Shown here: in pieces, positions 53,701-61,900 of the stretch
How the letters are laid out: the number at the start of each line of letters is the position of its first letter
Position numbering within the stretch: position 1 is the stretch's first letter
From: G965261475 sp965261475 [NCBI: bacterium]
GTDB lineage: Bacteria; SAR324; XYD2-FULL-50-16
Direction: 5' to 3'
Length of the DNA stretch: 64,000 nt
Assembly (NCBI GenBank): GCA_965261475.1
Contig: OZ253454.1
Span: 930,001-994,000 of the forward strand
Program-made: the position numbers and the translations under genes
The notes under the pieces: model-generated
What the model was told of the DNA's origin: nothing
Database searches by the model: none
The model's input: only the letters and a program-made list of their open reading frames with translations

Positions 53701-54596
53701 ATTTTTTGATTGTCTCCCTCGGGGCGAGTTTTCCAGCGCTTATTGACCCAAAAATAACAAGCAGGTTGCAAACGAATAACTTGCTCTAACTCCTGAGTAA
53801 AGCGACAGGCTAGCTCAAGCAGACTAGGAGCAGGAGTTTGCTGCGGGTCATAGATTTGTTTGAGAGAAAACACAATCTCCTTTTTAGAATTTTCTGCGAT
53901 ATGTGCGAAAACAATAGGAGTTTTGGTTTTGAGTGCTAAACGAAAAGCACCCTCTCCAATAGCGGCTTGTTTGCCAAAAAAATTGACAAAGGTACTAGTA
54001 TGTATAACATTTAAATCACCTACAATACTGAGGCAATGCTTATCTTTGAGCGCTCGTCTCATTGCAAAAACATCGCTCTTGCTTTGCGGTATCAAAGTAA
54101 AATTAAAAATTTTTGTGAGTTTTTGAAACAAGCTATACACTGCGTAATTTTGTTTTTGCGGTCCGTGATAAGTGTAGGTAAAAACTCTGCGAAAACAAGC
54201 AGCAAATAAGACCCCCGCCCAAACCCCTAGCGTGTGCCCGCTAAGTAGTATCAAAGGTAGTTTTTTGCTAGCTAGTCTTAAGCACTCTTTGTCTGCAACA
54301 ATTCTCGTGCGAGCTTGTAGTTGCTCTGGTGTTATAGTAGATAACCGCAAAAAGTAACAAATTTCATAGCTTAAAAAACGATATACTTGATACTTTAATT
54401 TTTTTCTTTGTTTGAGGTTTAAGCTGTCGTCAAAAGCGATTGCTAAATTTTTAGCTAAAATAGCACTTCTATAACGCAATAAAACAAATATTGCCATAAA
54501 GACAAAATGCCAGATTCTCCACATTCCTCTGAGTTGAAAACTCAAAATACAAAGTCTAAAAAAAGGATTGAAAAGCAAATAATAGAGTCGTTTCAT
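53691..54596 (-). CDS. LpxL/HtrB-type lysophospholipid acyltransferase homologue
   Basis: A 301-residue membrane-anchored protein of the lipid A late acyltransferase family: an N-terminal hydrophobic helix (WRIWHFVFMAIFVLL), AILAKNLAIAFDDSLNLKQR, LILLSGHTLGVWAGVLFA at the position of the catalytic HX4D/E motif, IVGDLNVIHTSTFVNFFGKQ, and AFRLALKTKTPIVFAH. It would add a secondary acyl chain to lipid A. The acidic partner expected after the histidine (as in GHLGNWE) is replaced: the segment reads GHTLGVWAG. The enzyme may therefore be altered. Confidence 0.75.
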   Translation of the reverse strand: MKRLYYLLFNPFFRLCILSFQLRGMWRIWHFVFMAIFVLLRYRSAILAKNLAIAFDDSLNLKQRKKLKYQVYRFLSYEICYFLRLSTITPEQLQARTRIVADKECLRLASKKLPLILLSGHTLGVWAGVLFAACFRRVFTYTYHGPQKQNYAVYSLFQKLTKIFNFTLIPQSKSDVFAMRRALKDKHCLSIVGDLNVIHTSTFVNFFGKQAAIGEGAFRLALKTKTPIVFAHIAENSKKEIVFSLKQIYDPQQTPAPSLLELACRFTQELEQVIRLQPACYFWVNKRWKTRPEGDNQKIYS

Positions 54597-54678
54597 TGAG
54601 CGTAAAGTTTAAGAATTGATTGAAAATTTTTTATTTATTTTTTATGCTTAAAAAATACAAGCTCTAGCCTAAACAAAA

Positions 54679-55644
54679 ATGAACTTGCAAGAGATTTTAG
54701 CACCCATACATAGTAAACTAGTAGAAACTGAAAAATTTATCCATAAAAAATTTGAAAAAGACCATATTCTAATTAAGAATATAGGGCGATTTACACTAAG
54801 CAATGGAGGCAAAAGATTAAGACCGACAATTATGATTTTAAGCTCCCTTTATTTTGGAAAATACAATCAAGATACTCAAAAGCTAGCTTGTGCTTTGGAG
54901 TATATTCACACTGCAAGCTTAATACACGATGATGTAGTAGATAACGCTGATTATCGTAGGAATCAAAAAACAGTACATCAAATTTGGGGCAATAGGTCTG
55001 CAATCCTAGTTGGAGATTATATTTTAGCCAAAGCTTTTGAGCAACTAGCCAACCTCCAAAATTTAGAGCTAGTGCAACTCATTTCTAGGGCGGTGCTACT
55101 AATTACCAAAGGAGAGATTTTGCAAATGCTACACAAATTAGATAGCGTTGAAACTAAAAAATACCTAAAAATTATTCACCACAAAACAGCTTGTTTGATT
55201 GGTGCTGCTATGCAATCTGGAGCAGCAATCTCTAACCAAGAAAAAAAAATACAAGCGGAGCTCTACCGCTGCGGAGAATATCTGGGAATGGCATTTCAAA
55301 TTACAGACGACATCCTAGATTACCAAGGAGCCCTCTCAGGTAAAACAATAGGAAAGGACTTTTACGAAAAAAAAATAACTTTGCCTCTTTGTAAATTATT
55401 GCAAATAGCTAAAAACCCAGATAAAAACACAATAAAAAAATTATTTCTGCAAAAAAAACCTAAAGGAGATGAGCTCGCTCGCACTATTTTTTTAATGCAG
55501 AGTTATAAAATTTTTGAGCTTTGCCTAGAAGACGCTAAAAAGTACCAGCAAAAAGCAAAAAAAATTCTGCTACTCTTTGCTCCAAACATCTACCAGCAAA
55601 AATTGATAGAGCTAGCAGATTTTATTATCAAAAGAACAAACTAG
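54679..55644 (+). CDS. ispB: Polyprenyl (octaprenyl-type) diphosphate synthase
   Basis: A 321-residue trans-isoprenyl diphosphate synthase: SNGGKRLRPTIMIL, the first aspartate-rich motif in TASLIHDDVVDNADYRR, GNRSAILVGDYILAKAF, and the second in FQITDDILDYQGALSGKTIG followed by KDFYEKKITLPL. It extends farnesyl diphosphate to a long chain for quinone side chains; chain length cannot be told from the sequence. The gene is divergent from the acyltransferase, and its 3' end is duplicated downstream. Confidence 0.92.
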   Translation: MNLQEILAPIHSKLVETEKFIHKKFEKDHILIKNIGRFTLSNGGKRLRPTIMILSSLYFGKYNQDTQKLACALEYIHTASLIHDDVVDNADYRRNQKTVHQIWGNRSAILVGDYILAKAFEQLANLQNLELVQLISRAVLLITKGEILQMLHKLDSVETKKYLKIIHHKTACLIGAAMQSGAAISNQEKKIQAELYRCGEYLGMAFQITDDILDYQGALSGKTIGKDFYEKKITLPLCKLLQIAKNPDKNTIKKLFLQKKPKGDELARTIFLMQSYKIFELCLEDAKKYQQKAKKILLLFAPNIYQQKLIELADFIIKRTN

Positions 55645-55910
55645 CTGATAGCATCTCTTGCTCAGCCGTCAAAGCTAGTATATCCTCATCGCTCAAATCT
55701 TTGCTCCAAACATCTGCCAGTAAAAATTGTCAACAAAAATTGTCAACAAAAATTGTCAACAAAAATTGTCAACAAAAATTGCCAACAAAAACTAATAGAG
55801 CTAGCAGGTTTTATTAGCAAAAGCACAAACTAGCTGACAGCCTCTCTTGCTCAGCCGTCAAAACTAGCTAGCTCACAGTCTCTCTTGCTCAGCCGTCAAA
55901 GCTAGTATAG
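55641..55910 (+). repeat. Degenerate copies of the ispB 3' end and flank, with minisatellite
   Basis: 55699-55842 repeats the ispB terminal coding region 55575-55652 (CTTTGCTCCAAACATCT, then ATAGAGCTAGCAG and AACAAACTAGCTGA-like sequence), split by a minisatellite. A second unit, CTCTTGCTCAGCCGTCAAA, occurs three times, within 55641-55680, 55830-55863 and 55868-55910, with the flank GCTAGTATA also repeated. No gene was found in this 306-base stretch; it consists almost wholly of these repeats. Confidence 0.88.
55722..55786 (+). repeat. 13-bp minisatellite, five units
   Basis: Five head-to-tail units of AAAAATTGTCAAC (the fifth has GCC for GTC). The unit derives from CAAAAATTG inside the ispB 3' end. 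The period is not a multiple of three, so it is not maintained for coding. Confidence 0.92.
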
Positions 55911-55950
55911 TCTCATAGGTTACAAGCAAGAGATTTTGTTTGGCGCCAGC

Positions 55951-58900
55951 CTAGTCTTCCAAAAGCCATACTTTGTTTGTTACTCCAACACCTTGTTCTA
56001 AACCACCTATCACATATACCTTGCCGTTTAGTGTTACAGCAGTATGATTAGCCACTAGAGGCAAGTTGTCCGTATCATAATCTTCCCACCTTGCGACATT
56101 AACGACAATGGTACGAATATAGCGTAGTTTTTCTGGAATACCAAAAATGTTCCTCCCGCCAATCAAATAATATACAACACCACATCTAGCTGCAAGGCAA
56201 CTATTACCTATAACTTCTAAAAATACAGAGTCAGTATACTGAAAATGACTAAAACCACTGGGGTTTGCTCCGATGTCCGTAGCTATATTAATCCACTCAG
56301 TAAAAGGAGCCCTAAAGCGCCAGAAAGCGTTGCCATTGCTAGCACTATCAGTATGGGCTACACCGCCAAGTAGTGCTATATAATTTCGAGCAAATGCTAC
56401 AGCTGCAAACCGAGAATTACCCGTAAAGCTTTTCCTAACTTGTTGCTTACTCCAATTTATGCCATCTCTAGACTTCCACATATCGTCAAAACCTTCTGAA
56501 GCATTATGGGAAGCATCAGCGCCACCTAGTACATACATATCATCCCGAAAGTGCACTAAGCTATGCCCTTGTCTTGGAGACCAAGCGGCGTCTGTGGTAG
56601 CTGCAGTCCAAGTTATGCCATCGCTAGAATACCACACATCGTTGATCAGGTCTGTTGATGCTGATACGGTTGCTGCTATTGATCCTCCTAGTACCCACAT
56701 TTTATTCTCATAGACCACTGAGCTATGATCTTGTCTTGGAGACCAAGCGGCACGAGATTGTACATGCTCCCAAGTGCTAAGGTCACTGGACCACACATCA
56801 TTTTTTAATCCCCTAAGCCCGATCCCGCCTAGCACCCAGATTTTATTCTTAAATACCACCGAAGTATGATTGAGCCTTGCACTCCATTTATTACCAGTAA
56901 TAGTAAGTTCGCGCCAAAAACCACTCCTAATAGTACCTGTTGCTTTATTTGAGCCATCAGTATCAAAAGTAGCGTTAGTGCTTTTAGTAATAATCACATC
57001 AAAGGTCTCGTTGTTATCTATATCTGAATCGTCTAAAATGCTAATGGTAATACTAGTGGTAGTGTCGCCGGCTCTAATTGTGCCAGAGCCTTTTTGACTT
57101 TCGTAATCTTTAGCAAAGCCCTTCTTAACAAATTCTTCTTCTTCTTTGCTAATACTCTGAGCAGTGCCATCGGTTGTGTCATAATAAAAGGTAACAGCAA
57201 TATTGGAAGCTGGAGTTAGAGTAACAATAAACTCCATTTGTCTATCAGCTTCAATAGCACTAGCATCTGCAATAGACAAAATTGGTAAATCATCTTCTAC
57301 GATGGTGCCTGTTGCTCTACCAGTTTGTGCTAAAGAATTATTCGGGTCTCGTACAATAACAGCATTATCAGGGTCTAAAATATCCACAAAGAATTCTTTA
57401 TTTGGTGTTTCAAAGATTTTATTTGCAAAAAGTGTAATAGCTATTTTAGTCTGCTGGGATCCTTGAGGAATAACTCCTGTCATACTAGCAACAGTTTGAT
57501 AATCTGGAAAACTAGAGGTAAAATATACAGAATCTGTAATTCCTGTCGGCGTCCTACCACCTAGTACCCAGATTTGACCATCAAAGACCACTGAGGTATG
57601 TGCTCGTCTGCTAGCTATTGAATCATCAAATTTAGTAGTTGGCGTCCAAGTTATGCCATCGGCAGAATACCACGCATCGTTTGTAGTTGTTTCATCGCTC
57701 AAGGCGCCTCCTAGTACCCACATTTTACCGCCATAGACTACTGAGCTATGCTCCTGCCTAGCAGACCAGTGGTTTGTTGCTCCTAGGTTAGTCCAAGCTA
57801 TACCATTGGTAGAATCCCACACCTCATTATTGTAGTTGCTACCATCAGAGCCACCTAGTACCCAGATTTTATCGTCAAAGACCACCGAGCTATGCCCCTT
57901 TCTTGGAGACCAGTGGTTCGTTGCTCCTACATCAATCCATCTTATGTCGTTGGTAGAAGTCCACACATCGTTTGTAGTTGTCCCATCAGCTAGAGCGCCT
58001 CCTAGCGTCCACATTTGATTCTTAAATACCACCGAAGTATGAGATTCTCTTGGAGACCAGCGGTAACTTGCGCCGGTGTCCCATTGTGTGCCACTAGTAG
58101 AAAACCACACATCGTTTGTAGTTGTCTCACCAGCTAGAGCGCCGCCTAGTACCCAGATTTTGTCTTTGTGTACCAGCGAGCTATGAGAGCTTCTAGCAGA
58201 CCAGTGGTCTGCTGCTGCTAGGTTAGTCCAGTCTCTACCATTAGCAGAAGACCACACATCATCTAGATTGTTGCCATCAGAGCCACCTAGTACCCAGATT
58301 TTATCATCAAATACTAAAGAGGTGTGGTGCTCCCTTGGAGACCAGTCAGCTATTTTGTTAGTCCAGCTTGTGCCTACTCTAGCAGTACCAGTGTTGATTG
58401 TTTTATAATTAAAAGATAAATCACGCCCAGGAAAAGCTGCACTCAAGCTAACTACAAATTCCATAATTCCTGCATCCTCTAGGGCAGTAGCGTCTGCGAT
58501 AGACAATGTTGGAAAATCATCTTCTAAAATAGTACCTGTGGCTCTAGCTATGTCTATAGTGGCATTGACGGGGTTGCTAATGATAACATCAAAGCTCTCG
58601 TCGCCTTCTAGGTCATCATCGTTAATAATTCTAATAGAAATAACTGCTTCAGTCTCATTAGCTGGTACGCTCATCCTCATAGGATTAGTAGCGCTCACAC
58701 CTGTGTAATCGTCGCCAGATGTAGCGCTACCTGCTTCTGTGTGATAATCAAAAGCAACATTGCCAAAAGGCTCGCTTAAGCTAACGGTAAATTCCATTGT
58801 TACTGCGTCTTCTTCCGCAGAGCTAGCTGCGATAGACAATGTTGGAAAATCATCGTTTTTGATAGTAACAGTGGCTCTAGTAATTACAACATTTGATGAG

Positions 58901-61900
58901 GGATAGGTAATTACTAAATCAAAGCTCTCGTCTAATTCTACTTCGTCATCAGCAACAATGAAAATAAAAATACTTATCTGATTTCCTCTAGGGGCTATAG
59001 TGTCTGTCCCAGAAACAGTGTTATAATCAATGTTGGCACTAGCGCTGCCGCTTAGCGTTTCATAATCAAAAAAAGTTGGACTATCAGAGGTGGTAGCTAA
59101 AGTAACTACAAATTCTATGCTTCCTGCAGCATCCTCAAAAGCACTAGCGTCTGCGATAGATAAGCTTGGTAAATCGTCTATTTGAATAGTTCCTGTGGCT
59201 CTTGCTGCGTTTTCGTCTAGAGTAGCATTATTGGCTTTAGTAATTACTAAATCAAAGGTTTCATCGTCTTCTATGAGGTTATCATCTATAATATCAATCA
59301 AAATACTGATACTAGTGCTATCAGCTGGGATGCTAGTAGTATCAAAGACACTAGTATAGTCAATAGTAGCAGTAGCACTGCCCGCGATTGTTTGGTAGTC
59401 AAAAGAGACATCGTTGCCGGGAAAAGGAGCACTCAAGGTAACGGTAAACTCCAAACTTTCACTCTCAAGAGTGCTAGCGTCTGTGATAGATAAGCTTGGT
59501 AAATCGTCTATTTTGATAGTTCCTGTAGCACTTGCTGCGTTTTCGTCTAGAGTGGCATTGACGGGGTTGCTAATGACTAGTAAAAAGTTCTCATCGTCTT
59601 CTACGAGGCTATCATCGCTAATATCAATCAAAATACTGATACTAGTGCTATCAGCTGGGATGCTAGCAGTACCAAAAGCACTAGTATAGTCAATAGTAGC
59701 AGTAGCACTGCCCGCGATTGTTTTATAGTCAAAGGAGACATCGTTGCCGGGAAAAGGAAAATTCAAGGTAACGGTAAATTTGATGAGTTTTTCATTCTCC
59801 ACAGCGCTAGCGTCTGTGATAGATAAAATTGGATAATCGTCTATTTTGATAGTTCCTGTGGCACTTGCTGCGTTTTTGTCTATAGTGGCATTAACGGGGT
59901 TGCTAATTACTAGCAAAAAGGTTTCGTCGTCTTCTACGAGCTCATCATTATTGATAACAATAGCAATCTTAATACTAGTATCACCACCTTTAATAGTAAC
60001 ACTAGTAGCAGAATAGTCATAGTCTCGGTCACTACTGGCACTGCCCGCTAGTGTTTGGTAGTCAAAGGAGACATCATTGCCGGGAAAAGCCTCGCTCAAA
60101 GAGACTTTAAATTGCATAGCTGGCTCACTCTCAAGAGCGCTAGCGTCTGCTACAGATAAAATTGGTAAATCGTCTATTTTGATAGTTCCTGTGGCTCTTG
60201 CTGCGTTTTCGTCTATAGTGGCATTAGTGGGGTTGCTAATTGTTAGAAAAAATCTCTCGTCGTCTTCTACGAAGTCATCATCTTCAATAATAATAGAAAT
60301 CTCAGTAGTAGTATCGCCCGCTGGTATGCTAGTCCTGCTAGAAACCCCAGTATAATCAATGCTGTTTTTGGCACTAAAGTCTTCAGTTATGAAATCAAAA
60401 ACGGCTGCAGTTTTATAATCAAAGAAAACATCAGTGCGGCTAAAAGCTTCGCTCAAACGCACAGTAAATTTGATGAGTTTTTCATTCTCCACAGCGCTAG
60501 CGTCTGTGATAGATAAAATTGGTAAATCGTCTATTTTGATAGTAGCAGTGGCTCTGATATCACCTGTAGTGGCATTGATGAGGCTAAAAATCACTAAATC
60601 AAAGGTCTCGTCGTCTTCTATGAGGCTATCATCGCTAATATCAATCAAAATACTGATGCTAGTGCTATCGGCTGGGATGCTAGTAGCATCAAAAGCACTA
60701 GTATAATAGTCTCTGTCTACACTAGCGCTACCTGCTATTGTTTGGTAGCCAAAAGAGACAATATTACCGGGAAAAGGAGCACTCAAAGAAACTATAAATT
60801 GCATAGTTCGCTCACTCTCAAGAGCGCTAGTATCTGCTACAGACAATGTTGGTAAATCGTCTATTTTGATAGTAGCTGTAGCTCTTGCTCTGTCTATAGT
60901 GGCATTAGTAGGGTTAGTAATTACTAAATCAAAGGTTTCGTCGTCTTCTACGAAGTTATCATCTTCAATAAAAATAACAATTTCAGCGGTAGTGTCGCCC
61001 CCAAGTATGCTAGCGGTAGTCATAGAACTAGCAGTAACTTCTGTGTAATCAGCTGCACTAGCACTGCCCCTAAGCGTTTGATAATTAAAAGACACCTCAG
61101 TGCTACGAAAAGAAGGGTTTAAGGTAACGGTAAATTTGATACTCTCTGCGTTCTCAACAGCAGTGGCATCTGTGATAGATAGGCTTGGTAAATCGTCTAT
61201 TTTGATAGTACCTATAGCACTTTTTTTGCTAATTCTCAGCTCGGCAGGTGGTTCAGTGGTACTAATCGTGATATCAAAGGTCTCATCGTCTTCTATGAGG
61301 CTATCATCACTAATATCAATAAAAATAGTTTGTTGATTTTCGCCAGCGTCTATCATCAGAGTTTGAGGATTGCCTAGATAATCCATAGTACTCGTAGCGC
61401 TACCAGAAGTTGTTTGATAACTAAAAGATATATCTCGCCCAAGGGTTTTGCTGAGGCGCACTATAAATTTTATAGGTCCTGCGCCCTCTACTACAGAGCT
61501 GTTAGCAATAGATAGACTTGCTATTTGTCCTTCTATGGTACCTCTAGCATCGCCGCCTTTGATAGTAGCATTGACGAGGCTGCTAAGCCTGACATCAACA
61601 AACTCATCGCCTTCTATAAGGTTATCGCTGTTAATCTCAATAGTAATAGTTGTAGTAGTATCTGTAGCTCTGATAATCTTGGTTCCAGAAGAGCTCATAT
61701 AATCTTCGTCTGCACTAGTAGTGATAGGTATTGTTTCATAATAAAATGAAACATCTGTGTTAGCGAAAGCCTTACTCAAGCTAACGCTAAATTGCATATT
61801 TGTACCCTCACGAGCAGTGGCGTCTGTGATAGATAAAATTGGATAATCGTCTATTTTGATAGTTCCTGTGGCTCTCGCTCTGTCTATAGTGGCATTAGTG

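Noticed and set aside
55722-55786. CRISPR-like array
   Set aside because: The 13-bp units are directly adjacent with no spacers and derive from the ispB 3' end; no cas genes are present.
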